Assembly: GCF_904528075.1 (NCBI RefSeq)
Contig: NZ_LR882035.1
Coordinates: forward strand, 3,224,001-3,288,000
Length of the DNA stretch: 64,000 nucleotides
Source of the DNA: Agreia sp. COWG
Lineage (GTDB): Bacteria; Actinomycetota; Actinomycetes; Actinomycetales; Microbacteriaceae
Direction of reading: 5' to 3'
Shown here: one piece after another, positions 32,755-41,273 of the stretch
Numbering within the stretch: position 1 is the stretch's first letter
How the letters are laid out: each line of letters opens with the position of its first letter
Program-made: the position numbers and the translations under genes
Notes under the pieces: generated by a model
Seen by the model: only the letters and a program-made list of their open reading frames with translations
Databases searched by the model: none
Told to the model about the DNA's origin: nothing

Positions 32755-33110
32755 CCCTTCTTCCCGACGTGTGGTGGCCTACCGCGCTTCTCGCCCTGGT
32801 GCTTCTGGTCGATGCCGCCCTGTCGATCAGACCGCCGCAGTTCATCGAGGACTGCCTGAACAACGTGAACTTTCCCCGCGAGTGGTGGTGGATCCTGGTC
32901 GTCATCAAGACCCTCGCCGTCGTCGGCCTGATCGCCGGCATCTGGATGCCCGGGGTCGCCTTCGCCGCGAACGTCGGCGTGATCGTGTACTTCTGCAGCG
33001 CTGCAGCCGCGCACCTTCGGGCCCGTAACACCGGCCAGGCATTCTGGGTCAACTGCCTCGGCATGCTCGCGCTCTCGATCGCCGTGCTCGTGCTGTCGCG
33101 ATACTGGTGA
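32751..33110 (+). CDS. DoxX-like small membrane protein
   Basis: 119 residues with four hydrophobic helices (ALLALVLLVDAALSI, WWILVVIKTLAVVGLIAGI, GVAFAANVGVIVYFCSAAAA, CLGMLALSIAVLVLS). The size and pattern fit DoxX-like/DUF proteins of unknown biochemical role. ATGA overlap with the TetR gene implies joint expression. Its last codons lie inside the left copy of the direct repeat that brackets the next gene. Confidence 0.7.
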   Translation: MTLLPDVWWPTALLALVLLVDAALSIRPPQFIEDCLNNVNFPREWWWILVVIKTLAVVGLIAGIWMPGVAFAANVGVIVYFCSAAAAHLRARNTGQAFWVNCLGMLALSIAVLVLSRYW

Positions 33111-33131
33111 GATGACCTCGATTGCGGATGC
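33098..33131. repeat. ~35-bp direct repeat, left of decarboxylase
   Basis: Matches 34650-34684 apart from a single-base deletion; begins CGCGATACTGGTGAGATGAC. The copy spans the end of the DoxX-like gene and a broken start of the PNPOx-like gene. Confidence 0.8.
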
Positions 33132-33156
33132 GCGGTCGGAGGCGTCGGTCTATCGA

Positions 33157-34542
33157 TCAGCCGATGTGACGAAGAGATCGCAGCAGATCGACGAGGTCGT
33201 CGATGTCGGCGCGGGTGGTCCGCCACGATGAGACCGAGATTCGGAACGCGAGCTGGCCCCTCCATGAGGTCTGACCGAACCAGGTTCTGCCCGACTGCTG
33301 GGCCGCAAGCAGAACCCGCTGGGTCTGCTCAGGATCGTCGGTGGCCACGAGCACCTGATTGAGCGTCACCCGGTTGAGCACGTCGTAACCGGCCTCGCGC
33401 AGTCCGTCTGCGGCATACGACGCCAGGCTCATCGTGCGCTCGACCAGGTCGGCGACTCCGGCGCGCCCGAGCGTGCGCAGCGCAGCCCACACGGGGATGC
33501 CGCGAGCGCGCCGAGAGAATTCCAGGGTTCGATTGCGCTGGGCGTCGGGTGCGGGCGGCAGGTAGACCGCCTCCGACTTCATCGCACCGACGAGAGCGTC
33601 GGGGTCGCGGGCGATGACCATCGCGCTGTCGTAGGGAGTGTTGAGCCACTTGTGCCCGTCGACGGTCCACGAGTTGGCCCGGTCCACTCCCGAGGTGAGC
33701 TCACGATGCTTCGATGCGCGCGCCCAGAGGCCGAACGCCCCGTCGACGTGCACCCATGCCCCGGCGGACTCGGCGATGGCGATCACACGGTCGAACGGGT
33801 CGAACTCGCCCGAATTGACCTCCCCGGCCTGAAGGATGAGGATCGTGCTCGAATCGAGGGCGGGAAGCTTCTCGGGGTCGATCCGACCGAAGTCGTCGAC
33901 GGGCGCCCACTCGATATTGTCGAGGCCGAAGCCGAGGATCCTCAACGCCTTGATGACCACGACGTGGGCGAGTTCGCTGGCGACCACCCGGATAGTGGGA
34001 GAGCCTGCGAGGCCCGCACGATCGAGATCCCAGCCGTGAGCGGCAAGCAGGCTCCGCCGAGCCGCCGCGAGAGCGATGACGGTGCCCGCCGAGGCGCTGG
34101 TCGTGAAACCGACGGCGCTCGACCGGGGCAGGTCGAGAATGTCGAGGAGCCACCCGGCGGCAACGTCTTCGATCACCGCTGACACGGGCGAGCCGGCAGA
34201 GGAGGTGCCACTGTTGTCCCAGGCGAGCGCTATGCGGTCCGCGGCCGCGGCGACAGGCAGTGTGGCGCCGGTGACGAACCCGAAGTAGCGACCGCCGTTC
34301 GTCTCGACGGCTCCCGCCGAGCCGACGTCATCGAGCAGTCGAACGGTGGAGGAGGGGGCGTGCCCCTCGCCGGGAAGCGACTCCCGGAAGGCGCTCAACC
34401 CGGCGATATCGCGCTCAGTCGGAAACACAGGACGCGAGCCGATCCCCGCGATGTAGGACCGTGCGCGCTGATCCGCGTCGGCGAGAAGAGCGACCTCCTC
34501 GTCGAGGGCTGGATCTGCAGAGGCGAAGGGGCGATGAGTCAT
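33157..34542 (-). CDS. pyridoxal-phosphate-dependent decarboxylase family protein
   Basis: 461 residues of the group II PLP decarboxylase fold (aromatic amino acid/glutamate/diaminobutyrate decarboxylases). The PLP lysine lies in SWTVDGHKWLNTPYDS (about residue 295), preceded by AWVHVDGAFGLWARAS with the ring-stacking Asp, and FTTSASAGTVIALAAARR binds the phosphate. Substrate unknown. Transcribed opposite to its neighbours and enclosed by ~35-bp direct repeats, so it appears to have been inserted between a DoxX-like and a PNPOx-like gene. Confidence 0.88.
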   Translation of the reverse strand: MTHRPFASADPALDEEVALLADADQRARSYIAGIGSRPVFPTERDIAGLSAFRESLPGEGHAPSSTVRLLDDVGSAGAVETNGGRYFGFVTGATLPVAAAADRIALAWDNSGTSSAGSPVSAVIEDVAAGWLLDILDLPRSSAVGFTTSASAGTVIALAAARRSLLAAHGWDLDRAGLAGSPTIRVVASELAHVVVIKALRILGFGLDNIEWAPVDDFGRIDPEKLPALDSSTILILQAGEVNSGEFDPFDRVIAIAESAGAWVHVDGAFGLWARASKHRELTSGVDRANSWTVDGHKWLNTPYDSAMVIARDPDALVGAMKSEAVYLPPAPDAQRNRTLEFSRRARGIPVWAALRTLGRAGVADLVERTMSLASYAADGLREAGYDVLNRVTLNQVLVATDDPEQTQRVLLAAQQSGRTWFGQTSWRGQLAFRISVSSWRTTRADIDDLVDLLRSLRHIG

Positions 34543-34649
34543 CCCGCCACACTGTCAGCCGCGGGGAGCCCGTGAAAGATCCAATCGACCTCCGGTGGAC
34601 TCGTCGGTCGGGCAGCCTTCGGCCAGGCCCGAGCGAGGCGAGCCGTCGC

Positions 34650-34684
34650 CGCGATACTGGTGAGATGACCTCGATTGCGGATGC
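34650..34684. repeat. ~35-bp direct repeat, right of decarboxylase
   Basis: Second copy of the repeat at 33098-33131; here it supplies the true start codon (34665) of the PNPOx-like gene. Confidence 0.8.
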
Positions 34685-35045
34685 TCGGTGCGCCTGGTTG
34701 ACGACCGTGCGGCCTGACGGATCGCCCCACACCACCCCCGTCTGGTTCGTGCTCGACGTTGGCACCTTCTGGATCGCCTCTGCGGCGAACAACGTCAAGA
34801 TCCGAAACCTCGCGAGGGACGACCGGGTCTCACTGGCGATCGACGGCTCTGCGACCGAGCCATCGTCGCAGCCGCACGTCGCGCAGGGTCGCGCGAGCAT
34901 CCACCAGGATCTCGACGCTGTCGCGACTGTCATTCCCCTCTTCGCTCGCAAGTACGACGGCTGGAACGTGCTCGACGAGACGGTCGATGGCGCACGCGTT
35001 CTGCTCGAGATCCCCGTCGAGCGTTGGCTACTGGGTGGCGAATAA
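34665..35045 (+). CDS. pyridoxamine 5'-phosphate oxidase-like FMN-binding protein
   Basis: 126 residues of the PNPOx-like split-barrel family (F420/FMN-dependent small oxidoreductases): CAWLTTVRPDGSPHTTPVWF, FWIASAANNVKIRNLARDDR, VSLAIDG and a short C-terminal part. It probably binds a flavin (FMN or F420) and acts as an oxidase or reductase on an unknown substrate. ATG at 34665 lies in the right-hand direct repeat. Confidence 0.85.
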   Translation: MTSIADARCAWLTTVRPDGSPHTTPVWFVLDVGTFWIASAANNVKIRNLARDDRVSLAIDGSATEPSSQPHVAQGRASIHQDLDAVATVIPLFARKYDGWNVLDETVDGARVLLEIPVERWLLGGE

Positions 35046-35082
35046 GGCGGCACAAGGCCGTCGGCGACTCGCGCCGCGGCAG

Positions 35083-35421
35083 CTACGCGGTGGCCTCGCC
35101 GATGAGAAGGAGCGCGATGATGAAGGCGCCCGTCATCACAGCGAGGCCGGCCAGCGGAATAAACACCGTACGTCGGCCGCGCCTTCTCGAGATGACAGTC
35201 AGAGTGATCGACGCCGCCAGCATGAGAACAGACACCGCGAACATTCCATAGAACGCGACGTTCCCCAGCCCCGCATCGCAACTGCGCTGACACGCATCGA
35301 ACCGAAAGAGTTCGAAGAGCACACCGATCTGACAGAAGAGCGCAGCGATCGGTTGGGCTATCAGCAGCAGGACGGTGTTGATGAGCGGGTACGCCTTAGG
35401 CGCTTCGGGGGTCGCGCTCAC
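35083..35421 (-). CDS. small integral membrane protein
   Basis: 112 residues from GTG 35421 (GGAAAG six bases upstream), with three to four hydrophobic helices (LINTVLLLIAQPIAALFCQI, FYGMFAVSVLMLAASITLTV, FIPLAGLAVMTGAFIIALLL). Two cysteines in DACQRSCDAG between helices 1 and 2 could form a disulfide outside. The frame remains open to 35499. No family recognised. Confidence 0.7.
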   Translation of the reverse strand: MSATPEAPKAYPLINTVLLLIAQPIAALFCQIGVLFELFRFDACQRSCDAGLGNVAFYGMFAVSVLMLAASITLTVISRRRGRRTVFIPLAGLAVMTGAFIIALLLIGEATA

Positions 35422-35793
35422 CGCTGCTTTCCACCCTTCAGTCCGATCGGGGTACCGCAGGGTCGGGAGTGGGCGGTCATAGGGTGACGAGTATGGCAAA
35501 CGTCAACGACGACCGCCAGCACGACCGCACTCCGAACGGACCCGGAGCATCCGGCCGAGGCGGCGCCGACGGAACCGCCGAGCGACGGGCCGCCAAACCC
35601 CACATCCTCGACTCGGGCGCGTTTCCGTTCAACAGGATGAATCGGCGGCACGCCGCGCTGCGGGTAACGACTCGCCGATCCGGCCGGAGAATCCCCTGTA
35701 ATACGGAATCGGCATACCGGGCGACAGCGAAGTCCGCCGCGGTCCCTTCGGTCGACGTCGGCAGCAATCCGCTCGTCAGCAGGAATCCACGCG
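35422..35793. other. intergenic region with small ORF and 82-bp repeat
   Basis: About 370 bases. A plus-strand frame from ATG 35493 (MANVNDDRQHDRTPNGPGAS) runs into the 82-bp repeat at 35625 and continues without similarity; it may be a small gene disrupted by the element or non-coding. No other gene seen. Confidence 0.45.
35625..35706. repeat. 82-bp interspersed repeat, copy 1
   Basis: One of three 82-base copies (also 51461-51542 and 57709-57790). Ends are imperfect inverted repeats: starts CCGTTCAACAGGATGAATC and ends AATCCCCTGTAATACGG. A conserved CGACTCGCCG lies internally. Confidence 0.85.
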
Positions 35794-36426
35794 TCAGGCG
35801 GCCGCGGACGACCTCGCGTTGGCGACGAACCGCTCGATGAGCGCGTGGTCTTTGATGCCGGGGGCGCGCTCGACACCACTCGAGACGTCGACTCCCGTCG
35901 GCGCGGCGTCGGCGACCGCCCGTGCCACGTTCTCTGAGTCCAAGCCTCCCGCCAGCAGCCAGGCGCCGGTCGGGCGGAGCCGGTCGAGTGCGCTCAGATC
36001 CCAGCGCTCGCCCGATCCGGCGCGAGGCGAGTCGATCAGCAGCAGCTCCTCACCCCACGAGTCCAGGTCGGCCGCCCGATGGGTGTTCGCCTCCGGCAGC
36101 GACGTGGCCCGCCACACGCGAGGGAAGAGTGCGAGCGTGCGCTCGACCTGCGGCCGGTCGAAGCCGTGCACCTGCAGCACGTCGACCCCGCTCTCGTGCG
36201 CAGCCGATGCGGCCGCCTCGGGGCTGAGGCCCTTCGTCACCAGCACGGTAGTTGCGCGGCCGGCGGTATGCGCGACGAGGCGGCGGGCTGTCGCGTGGTC
36301 AACGAAACGCGGGCTGCCCGCGGCGATCACAAAACCGACGGCATCCGCCCCCGCCGAGATGGCCACGTCGATCGCCTCCTCGGTGCGCAGGCCGCAGATC
36401 TTCACAACAAGCGATGACGCAATCAT
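35794..36426 (-). CDS. trpF: phosphoribosylanthranilate isomerase
   Basis: 210-residue TIM barrel catalysing the third step of tryptophan synthesis. The catalytic Cys is in VKICGLRTEEAIDVA (about residue 11), the catalytic Asp in GVDVSSGVERAPGIKDHALI (about 185), and the phosphate site is LLAGGLDSENVA. Not next to other trp genes, which is common in actinobacteria. ATG at 36426. Confidence 0.93.
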   Translation of the reverse strand: MIASSLVVKICGLRTEEAIDVAISAGADAVGFVIAAGSPRFVDHATARRLVAHTAGRATTVLVTKGLSPEAAASAAHESGVDVLQVHGFDRPQVERTLALFPRVWRATSLPEANTHRAADLDSWGEELLLIDSPRAGSGERWDLSALDRLRPTGAWLLAGGLDSENVARAVADAAPTGVDVSSGVERAPGIKDHALIERFVANARSSAAA

Positions 36427-36550
36427 GCGGGTGAGCCTATAGGCCCGATCCGGCGGCCCGCTCCGAGTCCACGGGCGAACGGAGTCCACGGGCGAACCGC
36501 CCGCCCGGGCGAAAACACCCTCCCCGCGAACTCCCGCTAGGCTCCCTCGG

Positions 36551-37483
36551 ATGACGACCGCGCCCGCAATCCCCGCGTATCGCCTCTTCGACACCCGCGT
36601 CATCCGCAGCCGCCGACTCTCGCCGACCTTCGTGCGCATCACGCTCGGGGCGCCGTCGCTGCGGCACTTCGCCCCGTGGGGTCTCGACCAGCGCGTGAAG
36701 CTGATCCTCCCGCACGCCGGCGAGCGAGCCCAGACCGCACCGGGCCCGACAGGGCCGCACCCGTGGAGCGGACCCTTTGCCGGCGACGTCGACGGGCTCT
36801 CCGTCGACGAGTGGCGAGCCGCGCTCGCTCGCCTGCCCGCGCACGAGCGCCACCTCGCCCGCACGTACACGACGGGAAGCGCGCGGCCCGAGGAGTGCGA
36901 GGTCGACATCGACTTCTTCATCCATCACCCCGCGGGGCCCGCCTCCCGCTGGGCGGCCTCCGCAGCGCCTGGCGACCGGATCCTGGTCTCTGGCCCGGAT
37001 GTTCGGGCCGACGACCGTCGCCGCGGCATCCAGTGGCGACCGGCCGAGCTGCCCACGCGGGTGCTCTTGCTCGGCGACGAGACCGCGATTCCCGCCCTCA
37101 ACGGAATCGTCGCGTCGCTCGGTGCGGCCACGCGAGGCACCATCGTCGTCGAGGCAGACGACGTGCACGCGTGCCCGCCGATCGAGCGGGTGCCGAGCGG
37201 GGTGAGCGTGCGACTCGTCGCCCGCGTCCACGGCCTGCCCGGCGAGGCTCTCGCTCAGGCCGTCGCATCATGGGCGGCATCGGATGCGCGCGACGCACGA
37301 TCTGCCGGGGTCGGATTCGCGGCCTGGATCGCCGCCGAGAGCTCCGCCGTCGCGGGGCTCTGCAGCGCGATCATCGACGCGGGAGTGCCCCGCGGCCGCA
37401 TTCATCGCCAGGGCTACTGGAGGGCCGAAGGCCGAGCCTCATCGACCTCAGTCAACGAGGTAGATAGGGTAGCCTACCCTTAG
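36551..37483 (+). CDS. siderophore-interacting protein (FAD-dependent ferric reductase family)
   Basis: 310 residues of the SIP/ViuB family. N-terminal FAD-binding barrel (RLSPTFVRITLGAPSLRHFA, and RTYTTGSARPEECEVDIDFF, which is the RxYTxR-like flavin motif) and a C-terminal NAD(P)H-like domain (VLLLGDETAIPALNGIVASL; final GYWRAEG). It reduces ferric siderophores in the cytoplasm to release iron. The ABC importer follows, and the iron box for that importer overlaps this gene's last codons. Confidence 0.93.
   Translation: MTTAPAIPAYRLFDTRVIRSRRLSPTFVRITLGAPSLRHFAPWGLDQRVKLILPHAGERAQTAPGPTGPHPWSGPFAGDVDGLSVDEWRAALARLPAHERHLARTYTTGSARPEECEVDIDFFIHHPAGPASRWAASAAPGDRILVSGPDVRADDRRRGIQWRPAELPTRVLLLGDETAIPALNGIVASLGAATRGTIVVEADDVHACPPIERVPSGVSVRLVARVHGLPGEALAQAVASWAASDARDARSAGVGFAAWIAAESSAVAGLCSAIIDAGVPRGRIHRQGYWRAEGRASSTSVNEVDRVAYP
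37465..37482. promoter_or_regulatory. DtxR/IdeR-type iron box
   Basis: Symmetric TAGGGTAGCCTACCCTTA, core GGGTAG-C-CTACCC, 52 bases before the binding-protein start. It fits the actinobacterial iron-box consensus (TTAGGTTAGGCTAACCTAA) and overlaps the end of the SIP gene. Predicts repression in iron-replete cells. Confidence 0.85.
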
Positions 37484-37533
37484 TCGCCGAGGTCGTCGAC
37501 GTACCAGCCCGACGCCTATCCAGAGAGCCCTCC

Positions 37534-38490
37534 ATGCCTCCGTTCCCCTCCGCTTCGCGCCGCCTGCGCCGCCCCGCCGCCCTCGTGGGCCTCGTGCTCG
37601 CAGCCTTGGTCCTCTCCGGCTGCGCGGCCGGTTCCACTCAGCCGGACGCCGGCGGATCGGCCGATGCAGCCTCCGGCACGATCACCGTGACGCACGCCCG
37701 CGGAGAGTCCGAGGTACCAGCCGAGGCGAAACGCGTCGTGGTGCTCGAGCCCGTGGCGCTCGACACCTCTGTCGCCCTCGGTGTCATCCCCGTGGGGGCC
37801 GCCGTCTTGAACGAGGCCGCGGGCATCCCCTCGTATCTCGGAAAGGACGCCAGCACCATCGAGACCGTCGGCACCGTGACGGCCCCGAACGTAGAGAAGA
37901 TCGCCGCGCTCAAGCCCGACCTCATCATCGGCACCGAGTCGCGCCACTCCGCCCTGTACGACCAGCTCGCCTCGGTCGCCCCCACGGTGTTCCTCGCCTC
38001 TCAGGCCGACCCGTGGAAAGACAACGTGAAGCTTGTGGGCGAGGCCCTCGGCCGACCGGATGCCGCCGCAACCCTGCTCGCCGACTACGACGCCCGCTGC
38101 AAAGCGGTGAAGGCCGAGTTCGCCGTGAGTGGAGAGACCGCGCAGCTCATCCGGCCCCGCGACGGCCTGCTCACGGTCTACGGCCCGGAGTCGTTCGCGG
38201 GCAGCACCCTCGAGTGCGCCGGCTTCACCACCCCGACGAGAGACTGGCAGAACTCGATCTCGGTGGATCTGTCACCCGAGAAGGTTCTCGAGGCGAAAGC
38301 CGACCTCGTGGTCGTGACCACGACCGACGTCGACGACCCGTCGACCATTCCCGAGGCGATCACCGCCAACGCGTCGTCGTTCACGAACGTGCACCTCGTC
38401 GACCAGTCGTACTGGATCACGGGAGTCGGGCCCCTCGGCGGCCTCGCGGTGCTCGACGACATCGAAAGCATCCTCAGCGACGCTCGGTGA
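37534..38490 (+). CDS. iron-siderophore ABC transporter substrate-binding lipoprotein
   Basis: 318 residues with lipoprotein signal (LVGLVLAALVLSGCAAG, lipobox LSGC) and the FecB/FhuD-type fold: KRVVVLEPVALDTSVALGVI, PNVEKIAALKPDLIIGTESR, and late ITGVGPLGGLAVLDDIE. It captures ferric siderophore outside the membrane. Its stop overlaps the permease GTG (GTGA). Confidence 0.92.
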   Translation: MPPFPSASRRLRRPAALVGLVLAALVLSGCAAGSTQPDAGGSADAASGTITVTHARGESEVPAEAKRVVVLEPVALDTSVALGVIPVGAAVLNEAAGIPSYLGKDASTIETVGTVTAPNVEKIAALKPDLIIGTESRHSALYDQLASVAPTVFLASQADPWKDNVKLVGEALGRPDAAATLLADYDARCKAVKAEFAVSGETAQLIRPRDGLLTVYGPESFAGSTLECAGFTTPTRDWQNSISVDLSPEKVLEAKADLVVVTTTDVDDPSTIPEAITANASSFTNVHLVDQSYWITGVGPLGGLAVLDDIESILSDAR

Positions 38491-39572
38491 GCGCGGCCGA
38501 CGGGGTCACAGCCCGGCACACCCCACCGGAGAGACGCACTGCAGGGCGGCGAGAAGCGCCGCGAGCCCCTGACTCGACCCGTCGGTTCGCCCTGTTCCTG
38601 GCGGGGGTCTGCCTGCTGATCGTTCTGCTCGTCGTCGTCTCGCTCGTGGTCGGCGCAAACATGGTCACTCTGCCCGTGCTGTTCGACACCCTGGCGGGCA
38701 GAGGAACAGAGGAGTCGCGTTTCATCCTGCTCGACCAGCGGGTGCCGCGCACGGTCGCGGCGCTCGTGGTCGGGGCCGGCCTCGGGGGCGCGGGGGCGCT
38801 CATTCAGGCCGTGACGCGCAATCCGCTCGCCGATCCAGGGATTCTCGGAGTCAATGCCGGCGCAGCGGCCGCGGTGGCCGCCGCCATCGTGTTTCTCGGC
38901 GTGACCAGCCCGAGCCAGTACGTCTGGTTCGCCTACGCCGGCGCTTTCGTGCTGACGGTGGCGGTGTTCCTTCTCGGCTCGGCCGGGCCGCGCCGCACCG
39001 ACCCCCTGACTCTCACCTTCGCGGGGCTGGCCGTCGGGGCCGTGTTCTCCGGGCTCACCACGGGCCTCACGCTCACGAATCCCGCAGCGTTCGAACGGAT
39101 GCTGGGCTGGTCTGCAGGAAGCCTGCTCGGCCGAGGTTTCGATGTGACCACCCCGGTGCTCCTGCCGCTCGTGGCGGGGGTCGCACTCGCTGTGGCCATC
39201 GGGCCCGCGCTCAACGCGCTGGCACTGGGCGACGACGTGGCCACGGGCCACGGCGTGAGTGTTCAGCACACCCGCCTGCTCGCCGTGATCGCCGTCACCC
39301 TTCTCGCTGGCACCGCCACCGCGGTCGCCGGCCCCATCTCGTTCGTCGGCCTGATGATGCCGCACGTCGTTCGGTGGATGGTCGGAGTGGATCACCGGCG
39401 CATCATCGCGGGATCGATCGTGGCCGCACCGGCCCTGGTGCTGCTCTCCGACATCGTCGGGCGGCTCGTGGCGCTTCCCGCAGAGATGCCGGTGGGCATC
39501 GTGACCGCGTTCGTCGGCGCCCCAGTTCTCGTTGTGCTCGTTCGTCGCAACCGTCGGGTGACGGGCCTGTGA
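38487..39572 (+). CDS. FecCD-family siderophore ABC permease 1
   Basis: 361 residues, about nine to ten helices, FecCD/BtuC family. Conserved QAVTRNPLADPGILGVNAGA and the cytoplasmic ATPase-contact region GPISFVGLMMPHVVRWMVG are visible. A polar N-terminal extension of about 35 residues precedes helix 1. GTG start overlaps the binding-protein stop and the stop overlaps the next permease. Confidence 0.94.
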   Translation: MSAADGVTARHTPPERRTAGRREAPRAPDSTRRFALFLAGVCLLIVLLVVVSLVVGANMVTLPVLFDTLAGRGTEESRFILLDQRVPRTVAALVVGAGLGGAGALIQAVTRNPLADPGILGVNAGAAAAVAAAIVFLGVTSPSQYVWFAYAGAFVLTVAVFLLGSAGPRRTDPLTLTFAGLAVGAVFSGLTTGLTLTNPAAFERMLGWSAGSLLGRGFDVTTPVLLPLVAGVALAVAIGPALNALALGDDVATGHGVSVQHTRLLAVIAVTLLAGTATAVAGPISFVGLMMPHVVRWMVGVDHRRIIAGSIVAAPALVLLSDIVGRLVALPAEMPVGIVTAFVGAPVLVVLVRRNRRVTGL

Positions 39573-40612
39573 TCGGCCAATCGAGAGGTATCTCGGGAGG
39601 GCTGTCGCGCCTCTCGCCACTCCAGCTACGCCCGGCCACCGTCACACTGGCGCTGCTCGTCGTGCTCGCCGCTCTGGCCGCGCTCGCAGCCGTCTCGGGG
39701 GACTTCCCCATCCCGCTCGCCGACCTCGGGAAGGTTCTGACGGGCACGGCGAACGAGCTGACGACGACCGTCGTGCTCGAGTGGAGGCTGCCCCGCATCG
39801 CAGCCGCGATCGTGGTCGGCGCGGCGCTGGGCGTGGCCGGAGGACTCTTTCAGACCGTCACCCGCAACCCCCTCGCGAGCCCCGACGTGATGGGCCTCTC
39901 GAACGGGGCCTTCGTGGGCATGCTCGTCGCGCTCGTGGTCGCCGGATCGTCGATAGAGTCGCGCACGATCGGCGCCCTGGCCGGCGGCCTCGTCACAGCG
40001 CTGGTGATCTTCGCCCTCTCGCGCGGGCTCGGCTTCGGCGGCTTCCGCTTCATCGTCGTGGGCGTCGCGATCTCGTCGATGGCCGCCGCCCTCGGCACCT
40101 GGCTGCTTCTGCAGGTCGACGTCGACACCGCACTGTTCGCGTCGGCCTGGGGAGCGGGCACCCTCGCTGGCGTGACAGTCGCAGGCGTCGCCTCGGCCGC
40201 CGCCCTCGTCGCGGTGCTGGTCGCCCTGGTTCCCGCACACGTGCGCGCCCTGCACCAGCTCGGCCTCGGCGACGACGTCGCCATCGTCACGGGGGTGCGC
40301 GTCGCGGCGACGCGCGTCACGATGCTGTTGGTGGGCGTGTTCCTCGTCTGCGTGGCCACGACAGTGGCCGGGCCGGTGGCGTTCGTCGCCCTCGCGGCCC
40401 CGCAGATCGCCAAGCGATTGGTCGGCACTGCCCACATCCCTCTGCTCACGACGGCGCTCTTCGGCTCCGTGATGCTGAGCGCCTCCGACCTGATCGCCCA
40501 GCACGCCCTGCCGGTGACGGTTCCCGTCGGAGTCGTCACCGTGGTGATCGGGGGCTGTTATCTCGTGTGGTTCCTCGTGCGTGAGGCGCGCGCGAACCGA
40601 CGAGCCGGCTGA
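39569..40612 (+). CDS. FecCD-family siderophore ABC permease 2
   Basis: 347 residues, second subunit of the heterodimeric siderophore permease: QTVTRNPLASPDVMGLSNGA and GPVAFVALAAPQIAKRL. GTG at 39569 overlaps the previous stop. No ATPase gene follows; the next gene is a minus-strand response regulator, so the ATPase must be encoded elsewhere. Confidence 0.94.
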   Translation: MIGQSRGISGGLSRLSPLQLRPATVTLALLVVLAALAALAAVSGDFPIPLADLGKVLTGTANELTTTVVLEWRLPRIAAAIVVGAALGVAGGLFQTVTRNPLASPDVMGLSNGAFVGMLVALVVAGSSIESRTIGALAGGLVTALVIFALSRGLGFGGFRFIVVGVAISSMAAALGTWLLLQVDVDTALFASAWGAGTLAGVTVAGVASAAALVAVLVALVPAHVRALHQLGLGDDVAIVTGVRVAATRVTMLLVGVFLVCVATTVAGPVAFVALAAPQIAKRLVGTAHIPLLTTALFGSVMLSASDLIAQHALPVTVPVGVVTVVIGGCYLVWFLVREARANRRAG

Positions 40613-40646
40613 GCCGTCATCGGCCCGGCCCACAGGCGCCGACGAC

Positions 40647-41273
40647 TCAGCGCAGGATGCCCCGCCTGCGCGCTGCCGACACCGCCGCCGTGCGTGAGCT
40701 CACCTCGAGCTTCGAGAAGATGTGCGCCAGGTGCGACTTCACCGTGGCCTCGGTCACGAACAGCTGTGCTGCGACCTCGGTGTTCGAGCGGCCCGCGCCC
40801 ACCAGTTCGAGCACCTCGATCTCGCGCGCGCTCAGGCTCACCTGCGGCGCCCTCATGCGATCGAGCAGCCTCGAGGCGATCACCGGGGCGAGCGCGCTCT
40901 CGCCCGCCGCGGCCGCCCTGACGGCGGCGACCAGCTCGTGCGGCGGCGCATCCTTCAGCAGGTAGCCGCTTGCGCCGGCCTCGACGGCGCCCAGAATGTC
41001 GGAGTCCGAGTCGTAGTTCGTGAGCACCAGAACGTAGGGCGCCGCCTCGAGCGACCGGATGCGACGGGTCGCGTCGGCCCCGGACGTCGCCGACCGCGCG
41101 CCGAACTGCAGGTCCATGAGCACCACATCCGGATTCTCGCTCTCGGCGACGGCCACAGCCTCGTCGGCCGTCGACGCCTCGGCGACGACCTCGAGCCCCT
41201 CCTCCTGGCTGAACAGCGCGACGAGCCCGGCGCGCACGATCGGATGGTCGTCGGCGATCACGACGCGGATCAT
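40647..41273 (-). CDS. NarL/LuxR-family response regulator
   Basis: 208 residues. Receiver domain with phospho-acceptor Asp in DVVLMDLQFG (about residue 53), acidic pair ADDHP, and the conserved Lys in YLLKDAPPHELV. An 11-residue insert (GARSATSGADA) follows the Asp loop. C-terminal LuxR HTH (LSAREIEVLELVGAGRSNTE, VKSHLAHIFSKL). Partner of the kinase encoded just upstream (ATGA overlap); probably controls the divergent ABC exporter. Confidence 0.95.
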   Translation of the reverse strand: MIRVVIADDHPIVRAGLVALFSQEEGLEVVAEASTADEAVAVAESENPDVVLMDLQFGARSATSGADATRRIRSLEAAPYVLVLTNYDSDSDILGAVEAGASGYLLKDAPPHELVAAVRAAAAGESALAPVIASRLLDRMRAPQVSLSAREIEVLELVGAGRSNTEVAAQLFVTEATVKSHLAHIFSKLEVSSRTAAVSAARRRGILR

